Notes under the pieces: model-generated
Database searches by the model: none
Told to the model about the DNA's origin: nothing
The model's input: only the letters and a program-made list of their open reading frames with translations
Program-made: the position numbers and the translations under genes
NCBI GenBank assembly: GCA_019054805.1
Contig: JAHQIY010000001.1
Location: forward strand, 2,246,501 to 2,310,500
DNA from: Brachionus manjavacas
Taxonomy: Eukaryota > Rotifera > Eurotatoria > Ploima > Brachionidae
DNA: 64,000 nt
Direction: 5' to 3'
Shown: piece by piece, positions 1-11,585 of the stretch
How positions within the stretch are numbered: the first letter of the stretch is position 1
Layout: every line of letters begins with the position of its first letter

Positions 1-1980
1 AAATTAAAGTTTTAAGCAATTTTTGATTTTGTTTAAAAAGAGATTATACGCTCGTCTTAATTGATTTAGTCAAGAAAATTATGTAATTTGATTAGTATGG
101 ACTTTGGGGCTTGATGACATTTAAAATTCTAATAGTAATTAAATTTGGAGGATATATTGCTTGATATTTTTGTAAGATTTATAAAGTGTTTTGAAAAGAG
201 ATAATTAAACAAGAGTGACTATTCATTCATTTTTTAGTGCAAATACATTTCGGCTTGATAAAATAAAACAGATTAATCACTTGCAAATTTTTTTCTTCGG
301 ATTAAACTACTAATCCAGAGGATTATTTCAATTTACATAACATTTTGCTAAAACCACACTTCTACCCTCAAATACTCTATTTGACTTTGGTTAAATTTTA
401 GACATTTATTAGTCTAAAATTTGTTGGAATCTAAAAATATTTTTAAATTTATTTAATAATTTTGAGAAAAAGAAGGAATTAATTTTTACATTAACTTTCT
501 TATTTAAAATTCTCACTATAAAATCTTTCATTTCAGCTCTAAATATTGTTATTTATTTTTTTTGTTTTTTTTTTAATTATAAACTTATCTTTATTTAATT
601 ACTTAAAAAATTTAATTTAATAAACCCAAGGCTGAAGGGACGAAAGCCCAAAGGTCTAAACAAAAAAAATTAATACAGAATTTCCAGTTCAAATTTTCTT
701 TTGGATTTTGCATAAATCAAAAAATCATTAGATAAAAAAAAACTTAGATACCTTTTCAAGATCAATGAAAACTACTCTTATTTTATTGAACTCTTAGGCT
801 CATTCTTTTAAAGTTTTGTGGCAAATTTTTTGATCAACATCAGAAAAAAAGATAGAAATAAAGCTATTTATTAATTTTTAATTTGGAAGTCTAAATTATT
901 TTTTTTTTCGAATTTATTTTAATTTCATCAAGATAAATTTGGCAATTTTTTTGATTATCTCAATGTTTTAGTGTAAATTTTAATTTTAATTTATTAAATT
1001 AAGTGGACCATGTTCCAGTAAAAAAATACAAATAAAAAAAAACATTTTAAATTCAAGTCAATCATACATGTAAGGTGTAATGTTGTATTCAGTTCTTTTT
1101 ATAAAATTTTTGCAAATTTTTATCTCTTAGAAAATAGCTTGTCATTTCCAGTTGAATTTTACATCAAAAATTATTTGAAAACTTTCTCGGCTAAAAATAT
1201 CATGTGTAAATAAACGACTTGAGGACAAAAATGATTTGCATCCATTTTTGATGAAAAAATGCCAAATTTCACTTTCAGAACACTTGCAGAGAGTATACAT
1301 AAAGACGCTTGCATCTGATGAAGTAACTGAGACCATTATTTCACCAATTTTTAGGAAACTAAAAATAACTGATGGTATCAACTATAGGCCGGCTTCTTTT
1401 TTGGCATCAAGCTTGAGAATGGGTAGATTTTCTTAGCTGTTCCCGGTCCCTTTCTCTTAACCATCTTCATCAACCACCAAATAGATGACAAAAAGCTTTT
1501 TCTGTGATTCGCAATTAACTGGATTTAACTATACTACAAAATTATATAGATCAACTGATTGAATGGTCAAATAAATGACAAAAGGAGTTGAATGATGATA
1601 AATATAAATTCATGACTCTTTTTCTTCTTTAGGGTTCCAGTGTAAAAGTATGTAAAATCCGAGTCTTCAAGCCATGCTGTTAGTCCCAAAAACTTTAAGG
1701 CCTGATGTTGCTTTCTTCATCACAAAGTCAACTAGAATAGAGTTGGTGAGAGAATAATGTGCCTTACCCGATTCCTATGAACCCCTTGAAGATCTCATAT
1801 TCTCCTTTTTCTCACCAAGAAATTGAATTATCTTCTATTTCTAGTTGAGTAGATGCTTCAAGCTCTAATTTATCACGAGCTTTGTCAACTAGACCAAGTC
1901 CAACACAAAAACATCGAACATTTAACCAGTGTTTCAGAAACTGTAACACAATAAGTCAATTTTTCTCTTTTTTTAGAGGA
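1..1980. other. AT-rich stretch without a recognisable gene
   Basis: This is low-complexity AT-rich DNA. Short open frames occur at 1236-1436 (+) and in the minus strand around 1640-1920, where the base composition is a little more coding-like, but I recognise no family and see no intact frame. It is probably intergenic DNA with old repeat debris. Confidence 0.5.
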
Positions 1981-2314
1981 ATTGTGAATTTTGGTACAAA
2001 AAACAAAAACAAAATATTAAAAATACCACAGCTTAAGTTCTGAAGGATCAAAATATGTTGTGCAAATTGTAGCAACTGACACATCCTCTGTACCTCAAAT
2101 AAACTGATTCTGCAAAAGTCTTTAATAAATCTGCCAATCTCAGAAAATTGTAAATTTGGGATATTTAATTATATTTAAAATCCAACTCAACTTTAAGTGG
2201 TAGTTCAAAGAATGTATCAGTTGCTACAATTTTCAGAACACGTTTAGGTCCTTCAGAACTTAAGATTTGGTATTTTTAATATTTTTTTTTGTTTTTTGCA
2301 CTTAAATTCACATT
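1981..2314. repeat. Imperfect inverted repeat (foldback), arms about 108 bp
   Basis: The left arm (about 1981-2087) and right arm (about 2206-2314) are reverse complements with scattered mismatches. They share blocks such as CTTAAGTTCTGAAGGA and TTGTAGCAACTGA. About 118 bp of AT-rich DNA separates them. No target-site duplication was visible, so it may be a foldback transposon or a MITE that has lost its ends. Confidence 0.65.
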
Positions 2315-2620
2315 GCTTTTTATTGATTAATCAATCAATTAAAATTTTTTTTTATAAGAGAATAGCTAAAAAATAAGACACCGGACAATGAAATAAAAGA
2401 ATTTCTGCCGAAACAGAGTCAGATTTTGTCTGTGTCATTTAGGGATTGATTTCCTCTCTTTCTAATAACCCAAGTCGCATTAGATGTTCTTTTTTCCTTA
2501 AGAGATGATGAAGAATACAAAATCATCAGTTTCGGTCTAAAAATTTTTGGATCCAGTTTTTTGTTTAAATTTTTTTTTCTTAACTTCTGTAAAATTAATT
2601 GAATCCAATAAGCAGCATTC

Positions 2621-3452
2621 GGGTCTTGCCCAAAATGTGAACAGAAGTTCACCAAAAAATGTGACCATGAGTATCTTGCTTAAAATGTGAACTTTATGCT
2701 CATCAAATTTCTGTTCACAAATTTTGTGACCAAAGTAAATTAAAAAAAAAAATTTAATTTTTCGTGAACTAATTTTTTTTATGTGAACATTAATTTAAAT
2801 GTTAATTTTGATAAAAAAAAATAAAATAAATTGTCAAAAATTATTTTTTAATTTTTATGTTTTTTTGCTATATGCAATTTTACTCCTTTAATATTTTTAT
2901 TAATTCTCCACAAATCTCACATGGCAACGGATTGGCATGTTTGCTTAGTGCTTTTTTTTCCTACATTCAAAGTCTCTTGTGAAGTTGATATTGCACCCAT
3001 AGCTTTTTCACGATAATGTACAGATTTTTCTGCAGCATTTAGATTTAAGACAGTTAATTTCTCATCAATTGTAAGTAAATTTTCAACAAAACTTGACTCA
3101 ACATCGCTATCCTGGTCATTTTGTTGCAAAACATTAGATTTTTATTTGACCAAAGTAACCGAATCGGTCTTATCATCTTCACTCTCAACGGTCTTATTTT
3201 CATCAATTAATGATGAAAATAAGACCATAGATGAAAATAACTTAATTATTACATAGTTCAAGGTTGATAATATTTAACTTTAACTTTTAAAATCACTTGA
3301 TAACATTTGATGAACATTTTTTATTTTATGTGAACTACTTTGGTCACAAAATTTGTGAACAGAAATTTGGTGAACATAAAGTTCACATTTTAAGCAAGAT
3401 ACTCATGGTCACATTTTTTGGTGAACTTCTGTTCATATTTTGGGCAAGACCC
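2621..3452. mobile_element. TIR element with perfect 8-bp target-site duplication
   Basis: This 832-bp element begins GGGTCTTGCCC and ends with its exact reverse complement. The inverted arms run for about 118 bp at each end (2621-2738 and 3335-3452) with only a few mismatches. The octamer CAGCATTC lies directly outside both ends (2613-2620 and 3453-3460), as expected for an 8-bp target-site duplication (hAT, P or Merlin-like). The interior has a minus-strand open frame at 2917-3129, possibly a decayed transposase piece, so the copy is non-autonomous. The superfamily is not settled because no transposase motif is readable. Confidence 0.85.
2917..3129 (-). pseudogene. Open frame inside the 2621-3452 TIR element
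   Basis: About 70 polar, acidic residues are open in the interior of the TIR element. The frame lacks an ATG (it opens at TTG). The codon pattern looks more like protein than the flanking AT-rich DNA, but I recognise no domain. It is most likely a remnant of the element's own gene. Confidence 0.3.
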
Positions 3453-3699
3453 CAGCATTCTACTTAATGGATACATATTGCTAAATCCAAAAAAAACAAG
3501 AAGAACATTTAGTGCACTCTGGGCAAGAACAATTGGGATAAATTTCAACAAGTATTTACCATTAGAGATAGATAAATTGATACGATTTCATCTATTGACA
3601 AGCATAAAAAAACTATGCTTGTCCTTTTTGTTATTTTTAAAAGACATATTTTATAAAAAACATTTTCCGTCATTTTTAATTTAGATCTTAGCTGATCAT

Positions 3700-4790
3700 T
3701 ATTGACCTTTTAGATCTTAGAGCCTTTTAACTAAAACATTACTTTTTGGTAAAATCTTTAAGAAATTTACAAATTTAATCACATTATTAAATATAACGTT
3801 TTTTTTATTCAATCCTTCATATTAAGCCTTTCATAAACACACATCTTAATTATATTAAATTACTGCTTATATTCACATTCTTTTTTTCTAAAAAATTTAT
3901 CTTGCTAATTAATTTTTATATCTATATTTTAGATTATTTTTTTTAATAACAAGAATTTTAGCTGAAAGCCGGAAGTGTTGAGTCGAAAATCATCAGAAAA
4001 TAAATTTAACTTGATTTGATATTTTATCAGCCGATAGATCACTGATTAGAACTTTTTTCTAAATTTGACTAATTTATCTGATTCAAAAGTTCAAAATTTG
4101 AGTTTTTACTAAAACTATGCTTCAAATAAAAAATTTACCCTATTTAAAAATTTGCGGGGATATTATTCATTTAATTCTAATTAAAAATATTTTTGCCTTG
4201 TAGATTCAATTTAATGAATTTTTTCTTTTTTTTAAATCTTAAAATTCTAGTCTGATTATAAAACATATTCAACTTAAAAACCGAATTTAATTTTTAAATT
4301 AATGAACTAAAATTAAAACTAAATAAGATGCATTAAAATTAATGATTAAGATTTTTCGTAAAATTTTCACTTTCATTTTATGTAAAATTGTCAATTTAAC
4401 TTTGCGAAAAATTTTCACTTTAAATTTGCGAAAAATTATCAACAAGTTATTTCGAAAAATTTGCATAGATTATGACCATCTTCGGCGTTTTTTTACGCTT
4501 TTATTTTTAGTTGATTTTACATTTTTTTTTCGGTTTTTAAATTTACTGAGATCCTTTCGAAAAAGAGAGTATGGGTTCGTTGTCAATAGGTCTACTATTT
4601 TTATCCCCTAAACTTTAATAAAACTCAACGATTTTTAATCCACATTTTAAACTGTCAATTTTGGCATAAGACAGTTAAAATCTTCAAAACTTGAAGAATC
4701 TCTTTTTTCAACCTTTACCAGTTTTTCACAAATTTCAAAAACTGGCCATAAATTGACTTTTTTTCTATCATTTAAGTGAGCTTTAATATT
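3700..4790. other. AT-rich stretch with no supported gene
   Basis: This is homopolymer-rich AT DNA. One open frame on the plus strand near 4342-4611 is built of repeated phenylalanine, leucine, isoleucine and lysine codons. It looks like a low-complexity artefact rather than a gene. Confidence 0.5.
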
Positions 4791-4794
4791 TTTG

Positions 4795-6131
4795 TAAGGC
4801 ACTAAATTTCTACTTCAGCAAATAATTATCAAATTCTTCACCAAAATAAATCACCAAAAAAATTTTAAAAAATAAACCAAATAAATGTATTTTTCACCAA
4901 AACAATTTTATTTCACCAAAAAAAATATTATTTTTTCACCAAATCTATTAATTTTTTTAAACCAAAAAAATATTTATTTCAACCAAAATAATAGTTTTTA
5001 TCACCAATAATAATACAAATCAAACCAAAATTAATTACTGAATTATCAAGGCTTGTTTTGCCTTTGCAGGTTTTCCAGGTTTTCTTTTTTCGCCGATAGG
5101 AATATTTTTCGCTGATAATGGTATTTCACATTCAGGAATTTTAAGAATTTTTGATATACCAATTAAGTGCTTGCAAATGTTATTCGTACCATCTACATGA
5201 ACATTTTTCGTTCTTCAAATCGCCTAAATCGGGTACTATGACATATAGTAAAGGTTCGTGCTTTTTGTAATCCTAGAATTCTTCCCAATCACAATTAAGA
5301 TGAACAGTGATCCAGTTGTCAACATATGTTTGATCGATTTGTTGATTTTTTTTATAATGTTTGATTTTTTGCTTAAGCCATTGAGGATTTTAATTGGTTT
5401 ACTCATTCCATTTTCGAATAATTCAATGATCGCTTCTTGGGTGCTTTTGGGTAATTTGGATGTTATTTCATCGCAATGTTCGTGTTGATTTCATTTATGC
5501 ATAGGACCACCTTGTTGTCATCACTCTTAATTAAAATTTAGGCTTGCATCTGACACTTGCTATTGCTGCATTTAAAATAATGTTTTGCTCCGATTGCCTA
5601 TTTTATTGAGATCTTCCAAAGCTTCATCAAATAATTGATAATTGTTGTGCACGTTGTTTACTTTACCTTTGCTTCTTTTCATTTTTCTGTGCAATGTTTC
5701 AGATTCAATATCCGAATCTACATCATCACTAGTATCTTGATAAACAAGTACGCTTTCACTTGATGACGATACTGTATTATCTTGAATTACTGCTGTTGTC
5801 ATCGTATCGATCGAGTTTCAATTGATTTTTTAAGGATTTGCGGTAAAATAACTTAGCGAAAAATACTATTTATAATATTTTTGGTGAATAAAAAATTGAA
5901 ATGGTGAAGTATAAATTAATTTGGTTAAATTAATATTTATTTGGTTTAGAAACCTATTTTGAATTGGTGGTTTGATTTGCACAGGTAATTGTTATTTTTT
6001 GGTGTCTAATAAGAATAAATTTGCGACAAAATACACCAGGTGTTAAGTTTTGGTAATCAAGTTTCGCCTTAGATTATATTTTTTTGGTGAATAAAAAAAA
6101 TATTATTGATGAACGATAATTGTATGCCTTA
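4795..6131 (-). mobile_element. Gutted MULE (Mutator-like) DNA transposon
   Basis: Short inverted ends (TAAGGCA at 4795, TGCCTTA at 6131) bound a region whose two flanks carry many CACCAAA / TTTGGTG subterminal motifs in opposite orientation. Between them lies a minus-strand transposase pseudogene with a FLYWCH-like zinc-finger start and a SWIM-type zinc-finger end, the layout of animal MULE transposases. The central catalytic domain is missing. The exact ends are approximate because I could not identify a target-site duplication. Confidence 0.6.
5035..5802 (-). pseudogene. MULE transposase remnant: FLYWCH-like N-terminus joined to SWIM C-terminus
   Basis: Reading on the minus strand from an ATG at 5802, an acidic leader is followed by a FLYWCH-like segment (F-D-E-A-L, then KCSNSKCQ, then a HEHC motif near 5480). 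Next is a helical segment of the type TQEAIIELFENGMSKP. The frame then jumps to a SWIM zinc finger (CSCRWYE ... ICKH near 5165-5195) and the typical end motif of this family, IGEKRKPGKPAKAK, stopping at 5035. The DDE catalytic core that should lie between them is absent. A frameshift interrupts the SWIM finger and there is a stop near 5540. This is a dead deletion derivative. Confidence 0.65.
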
Positions 6132-6456
6132 TTGTAATAACTCGCATTAAATTTCATTCAATTTTTTTTCTCATTTTTTTGCTATCTAAGTTTTATTTTC
6201 AAAATTTAAGTTTTTTTAACTTTTTCAATTATTTTTTCATAAATTTTTGCTTTTTTTTCACTTTTTTTAGATTTAGTTTTGACAAATTTTTACTCATGTG
6301 TTTTTTTTTGTTTTACTTTTTTATGTTTTCTTCAACCTCATTCTAAAAAAGAGATATTCTGTTAAACGGTAGTCGAAAACACAGTAAAATTGTTCGGAAT
6401 CTTCAAAATACATAATAAATTTTGGTTTTATTTTGGAATAAAATGAAACTAATACT

Positions 6457-6872
6457 TAGTAATGGATACGGTCAAGACAAACCGGTCCATTACACGGACG
6501 GTTTATAGCGGTCATTTGGCCGGTCAGCAAGGGGTCTAATTTTTGGACCGCCAAAATTATAAGGGCGGCCAAAAAACCGGCCAACTTTTTGGCGGGCGGT
6601 CACTAAATTTTATGTAAAATTTCGAAAAAAAAAAAAAATTTTTTTTAAAAATTTTAAAAATAAATTAAGAAAATTTTTTTCTCCTTTTTTATCATTTTTA
6701 TTTGTTATTTTATAAAAATTAAAAACATTTTTTATAAAAAATAACAATTTAAGAGGCTAACTGCCAAAAATTAGACCGTCGAGCAGAAACCGTGACCTTG
6801 TAATGGGGACAAGGTCACGGCTTGTGAAAATTTTGGCCGGTCAAGTGTCCGCTTGTACGGATCCCAACACTA
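6457..6872. mobile_element. hAT-like MITE with GC-rich subterminal repeats
   Basis: This 416-bp element has related inverted ends (TAGTAATGGATACGG at the left; the right end reversed reads TAGTGTTGGGATCCG). It is flanked by near-identical octamers, CTAATACT at 6449-6456 and TTAATACT at 6873-6880 (7 of 8 match), typical of hAT target-site duplications. Both subterminal zones are packed with CGGTC/GACCG/GGCCGG motifs that contrast with an AT-rich core. No coding potential remains. Confidence 0.65.
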
Positions 6873-6880
6873 TTAATACT

Positions 6881-7524
6881 CAATATTGAAAAGCTTAAAA
6901 ATTTATCATCAAATTTTTTTCTAAAGGTGTTGAAGAAACTCCCTATGCTACTCAATCGTAAAATAAAAAGAGATAAAATAAAAATTTCTTGTTTACAATT
7001 ATACAATTAAACTTACCATATTACCATATTTCAAAATTTTTGACTGAAATACAAGCAAGTTTCTTCTATTTGTGGTTACTTCTATTTGAGAAAATACGGT
7101 AATAAAAGTGAGCAAATCAAATTTGAATAAGGTTATTGCACACTCTAATTAAGTAATAAATTTAATGTAAAAAAGATACAGATAAATAAATTAAGACTTA
7201 TTTTTTTGGTAATTTTATTTAAATATTTTTTTTTTTGATTTTTTTGCATATTAAATATTTAGAGACTCATTATTTCCAAATTTAGAAAATTTTATATTGA
7301 CTTTAATTTTCTTTATTTTAATTTGGAATTCAGATCATATTTTAAACTTGAATTATGCCATCAAAAACATTCGTCTTGGTCAAAATAAGTAGATTAGTTG
7401 ATGATCCATATATAAGAAATTTCATTTAATGTAACAACTTATTTCAATACAAGTCGTTTAAACTTTCTTTACATTTTGTTTAGCTTATTTACTTTATTTT
7501 GATTTTTATTCATTTTTTAATTTA
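6881..7524. other. AT-rich spacer, no gene seen
   Basis: No open frame with recognisable protein features and no clear repeat structure were found here. Confidence 0.5.
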
Positions 7525-8223
7525 TTCTGAAGGAGCTCTAGCTCGGTACAGAAAACAAATAAACAAAATAAATAATTGAAAATATTTCAGCAAATCGATT
7601 CTGACATTTTTAATTCTATTTTTGATTGCAAAAGAAATATTTATTTATTTATTTAATTCAAATTTAAACTCCATAAGGAGAAATAAAATAAAAATAAAAA
7701 GAAAGTAAAATTAAATACAAATAAAAATTAAAAAAGGAAAAAGATGCAGCCATTGATAAAACCTCTTTTTGAACAAAGCTCAATAGAGTCTGAGACGCCT
7801 TCAAGAATGCAAAAGTGCCGCTTAAGATCTAACTTCAAGTTTTTTTTCGGTTATCCGTGTCCGAAATCCTAAATATTTGACATTTGAACGGCTGTGCAGT
7901 CCGAAGGAAAGGTCCTAGAGCTAAGGTCTAAATTGCACTTAAAAGATCACAAAAAGTTGCACTAGAAAAGTGGTGGGCGCTGGAAGGCGGGCTTTTGGTT
8001 CTAGCCAAAAAATATGAACCGTAAATTTTTTTAGTTCTTTTTTATTTTAAAGATCTGTGCGGCATAAACTAAAAGTCCTAGAGCTAAGGTCTCAATTGCG
8101 CGTGAAAGAGCGTAAAATTTTGTCCTTAAAAACAGTTAAAGAAAGTTTATTATTGTTAATTATTCCTTCGATTTCTAAGGGGTGGTCCGTGTTTTAGCAA
8201 TAACCGCTAGAGCTCCTTCAGAA
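7525..8223. mobile_element. Short-TIR element with internal 18-bp direct repeat
   Basis: The 18-bp end TTCTGAAGGAGCTCTAGC at 7525-7542 is matched by its reverse complement at 8206-8223. The 699-bp interior has no coding potential. It contains an exact 18-bp direct repeat, GTCCTAGAGCTAAGGTCT, at 7912-7929 and 8075-8092, embedded in longer similar units. The target-site duplication is unclear because the flanks are AT-only. It is a non-autonomous DNA transposon of unknown superfamily. Confidence 0.6.
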
Positions 8224-8274
8224 TTAAATATAAAAAAATAAAAATAAAGTTAATAAAATAAGTTAAAATAAAAA

Positions 8275-8690
8275 TCAAAATAAAGAAAATAAGCTAAAAA
8301 AATATGTAAAAAAAGGTAAGAGACATATAATGACATATATTGAAGTATTCTCAATTGCTTGTAGTTTTTTGATATTATTTTCTGAAAATGAATTCAAGCA
8401 AGGAAAAGAAAAGTCTAAAATTGATCCAACTAAAGATTTAAATAAATTTTCTTGGGTATTTTGATTAAGACCCCAATTTTTGTTTGACAATATCTATGAA
8501 GAATGTAACTAGATCATCTGTGAAAAGCAGAGAGTATTCATTATTTGTTTTGTTTCTTTTGGGGATGTCATTGATATATATACTAAATAAAAGAGGACTA
8601 ATTAGTAATTACTGAGCCTTGAGGGACACCTGCGGTTATTTGGTATTCTTCGCTCAGAATGATTTCTGAACTTGTTTAATTTTGTCAAAA
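8275..8690 (-). pseudogene. LINE (non-LTR retrotransposon) reverse transcriptase fragment
   Basis: The minus strand carries the reverse transcriptase signature AGVPQGS (8613-8640), then an INDIP-type segment and the catalytic box as FTDDL (8510-8524), in frames broken by stops and indels. Downstream (8275-8490) is a segment resembling the region after the palm of CR1/Jockey-like elements (KSLV...IKKLQAIEN). The spacing between catalytic box and that segment is too short, so part has been deleted. The copy is dead and truncated at both ends. Confidence 0.65.
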
Positions 8691-9004
8691 ATTCTATACT
8701 ATCAATCAGATTTAGCAGACAGGTTATTTCTCCAATTTTCTCCTTATAGCTAGACTTGTTCAAAGTTTTGGTTGTCAAAAGCTGTCAACACTGGACTTTC
8801 ATAATTTATAAACAAGATTGTAATTATTTTTCTAAATTTTAAGTGTCAAAAAATCGTCGACAACCTAATTGTGTCCAGAAACTTTTTGTCCAAATTAATA
8901 TCTTCCTGTTCAATTTCATCACATGTAAAAATTATATTGAAACTAAAAATTATCAAAAAAATTGACAAAATTTTTTTTTTAATAACAATGAGTATTATTT
9001 TATT

Positions 9005-9571
9005 TTGTTCAAAAAAAATTTTGATTTCATTCTGTTCAAAGCTTCCAAACAATTAGACTATGTTTTCAAATACCGTTTTAACAAAAATCCTACAGACGAA
9101 ACTTGGCGAGAAAGAGCAAAATATGATAGAATCGACTGTTGTTTTAACGGCTATTCAAATGAGTTAGCCTATATAGATTCATGTGAAAGAAATGAAGAGA
9201 GAATCAGGAAAGGACAAAATTATCTCCTTACGTATAATGGCTTAGTTGTGAATGATGCTAGGAGAAAAGGCCCTGATCATTCAGTTCGAGTTTGGTGTCC
9301 TGATTGCTCAACTTATGTTAATAGTGATTTTGAATATCAAATTGGATTAGGAAATTGGGGTAAATGTTGTTGTATTGCTGAAATTTGTGCACTCAGTGTA
9401 ATTGGCATTTTGTTTCTACCTTTTAGCTTTTTTTGGCTTTGTAAGGATTGTAAGAATGAACTATTTTTATTTTAAATCACAAATAACAATATTATTTTTT
9501 AAGCTCTCAAAGATACTAAACATTTTTGTCCAACTTGTGGACATGTGTTTGGAGTGAATAGACGCATATAA
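9005..9571 (+). CDS. LITAF-domain (LPS-induced TNF factor-like) membrane protein, 3' exons
   Basis: Two exons are visible. One is open from about 9005 to 9449. After a 54-bp GT-AG intron (9450-9503), a last exon runs from 9504 to the stop at 9569-9571. The joined C-terminus has the LITAF zinc-ribbon layout: a first cysteine pair (WCPDC, about residue 97 of the open frame), a hydrophobic membrane-inserting helix (about residues 118-146), and a second pair in HFCPTC followed by GHVFGVNRR. Proteins of this family sit on the cytosolic face of late endosome/lysosome membranes and recruit ESCRT and Nedd4-type partners. The frame has no ATG, so the first exon(s) must lie upstream and I could not identify them. 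The N-terminal half, unusually charged, is not recognised. A poly(A) signal follows. Confidence 0.7.
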
Positions 9572-9641
9572 CAAAGAGATACTCACATGAATTAAAGTTG
9601 TTTCAGTTTCTTATAAGCATTCTTTCATTATTTTTAAATAC

Positions 9642-9647
9642 AATAAA
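9642..9647 (+). promoter_or_regulatory. Poly(A) signal of the LITAF-like gene
   Basis: AATAAA lies 71 bp after the stop codon, in the correct orientation and at a plausible 3'-UTR distance. Confidence 0.5.
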
Positions 9648-10163
9648 ATTATTATATTAAAGAGAATATTTATTAAAATTTTTTTAAATTTTTTACAAAA
9701 TAACCATGCTTATTTTTTAATTTGGAAAATTTATTAAATAGATAAATTTGATCCCTAAAATATTTGATTTTATTCAATATTAAGTCAATAGTATGATGAA
9801 TGAAATTTTAAAGACCTGTTAAAATCGATTACACAATTTTTAGCATAGCACCACAATTACTAAATAAATTTTTAAAATAATCCATAAAAATGATTAATCT
9901 CTCAAATGGACCTGGACAAGTCCGTTACAACGCTCAATCTATTTCAGGGTTCTCACAAAAAACATTATGCTAATAGGCGTTGAGATTCTCTATTCTAAAG
10001 AATGTTCCACGAAAGTAAAATAAAATTTTAGTTTTAAAAAAAAATTCAGCAAATATTTTTTCACGATATTTTCTTACTCCTGCAAAACTTTTTTAAAAGG
10101 AAAATTAGCAAAATTGAGTGGGAATAAACTTATTTGATTTATGTTACATTAAGCAGCTTAGAT

Positions 10164-10553
10164 CATGGCAGATAACGATTTCGTCAATTATTTTCTAAAC
10201 AAGATCTTTGAACTTGCTTTGACAACCTCAGGAGGCAATCTAAAAAAATCAGTTGTCTACTTCTCTGTTAAGTTTGAAATACTCTTGTTGGTTGATTCAC
10301 GTCAGTTGTTTGGACATTCTGTGTTGGTACCCACGTTTATTCCTCGCTGGACCAGAACATCTCAACGAATCCCAAAGTCTGTTGGATCGTGCAAGTTCAC
10401 TTAAGATAAACCATTATCCTTCTTGAAATATTCGACAAGATCTCCTCTCTCTTCTCTTACTCAGGTTAGTTATTCTCAACTTCTCTAATCTCTTCTCATA
10501 TGATAGATGCTAAAGTAACTTGACCAATTAAGTTTCTAATTTGTACCTTATCG
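10164..10553 (-). pseudogene. LINE ORF2 C-terminal fragment
   Basis: On the minus strand the conserved tail of CR1/Jockey-like LINE proteins can be read: SYEKRLEKLRITNLSKRRER, then after a frameshift GDLVEYFKK and a NG..VNLH segment. It ends with a LPPEVVKASS block near 10210-10230, the usual last motif before the 3' UTR. Several frameshifts and stops interrupt it. It is a separate copy from the reverse transcriptase fragment at 8275-8690, in the same orientation. Confidence 0.6.
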
Positions 10554-10655
10554 TGAGCATATCAGTTTATTCTCAAAAATATTTTTTAATTTTTTTTTTA
10601 ATTTGTTGCATTTTTAATTAGGTCCAAATTTTGTTAAGTGATGTAATATTAATGA

Positions 10656-10688
10656 TGTCTTTAAGGCTCCGGCGCTTCCTTAAAGACA
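10656..10688. repeat. Perfect 11-bp hairpin with GC-rich loop
   Basis: TGTCTTTAAGG (10656-10666) pairs exactly with CCTTAAAGACA (10678-10688) around the 11-nt loop CTCCGGCGCTT. It stands out from AT-rich surroundings. It is not a histone stem-loop and lacks the CTRR that follows Helitron end hairpins. Its function is unknown. Confidence 0.5.
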
Positions 10689-11585
10689 ATTTTAAAATTT
10701 TTTTCATTAAATTTAAAATAATTCAATATAATTAAATTAAAAAACGATAAAAAAAATATTTAAAAAGTCTAATGAGTGTAAATTTTTTTTAATGAAAAAT
10801 TCAATGATTTCGTTTTTTATCGAAAGGCATGCATTACATTCGGCATCAAACCAAAGACCTGCACTCACAAGTGTTGCGCGAGACATGCATGAAATTTAGC
10901 ATCAAATTTTTTTACTAGGGGTTGTCTAGATTTCCGTAGATGTATCTATCAAAAATCTTGGTTTTCATTTGTCGTGTCTGTCTTTCTGTCGTAGACATCT
11001 TACTCTTTATACACAAATATTTGACCATGTGTGTGATGAAGACATCACTGTGTATGTACGCGGTTCGCTGTGCAGTTGCATGCACGCATATTTCATATTT
11101 ATATTTTATATTTATTAATTTTATTTATTTCATTTTTCCTCATATTTCTTTTATATAATGTGATTTATATTTCCGCCCGGTGTTCAGTCTACGACGACAA
11201 CTGGGCCCGGTTTTCTTTTTAGATAATAATAAACTTAAAATTTTATTAAAATAGTCTACTTTATTTTAATGTGAAGTTCAAAAAAGGTATTTAAAAAAAT
11301 CATTGGTCGATTTTCTAAATTACCCTAGCAGATAGTTTGAAAAATTGTCCTAAGGCCAATTGAGACATTTTTTTAAACTAATTAGATCATGCGGAGCTTA
11401 AAAAGAGTGGTAAGAAAAGTTGATGGTTGACATATGATACAATTGATGCTGACTTTGAGTCACACTTAATATTCAAAATAATCGAGAAATTTCTTTTCAA
11501 GAAAAGCTAGGCCCTAATTTCGCAAGAAAATTAAGAAAGAAAAAATAAAGAAAAATTTCTAAAGTTTATTTATTGTAATATATAA

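Noticed and set aside
8988..9056. ATG at 8988 as the start of the LITAF-like protein
   Set aside because: It is in a different frame from the LITAF domain and runs into a stop at 9054-9056; the frame with the domain has no ATG.
10940..11158. 72-residue plus-strand frame
   Set aside because: Hydrophobic, low-complexity translation of AT-rich repeat DNA with no support as a gene.
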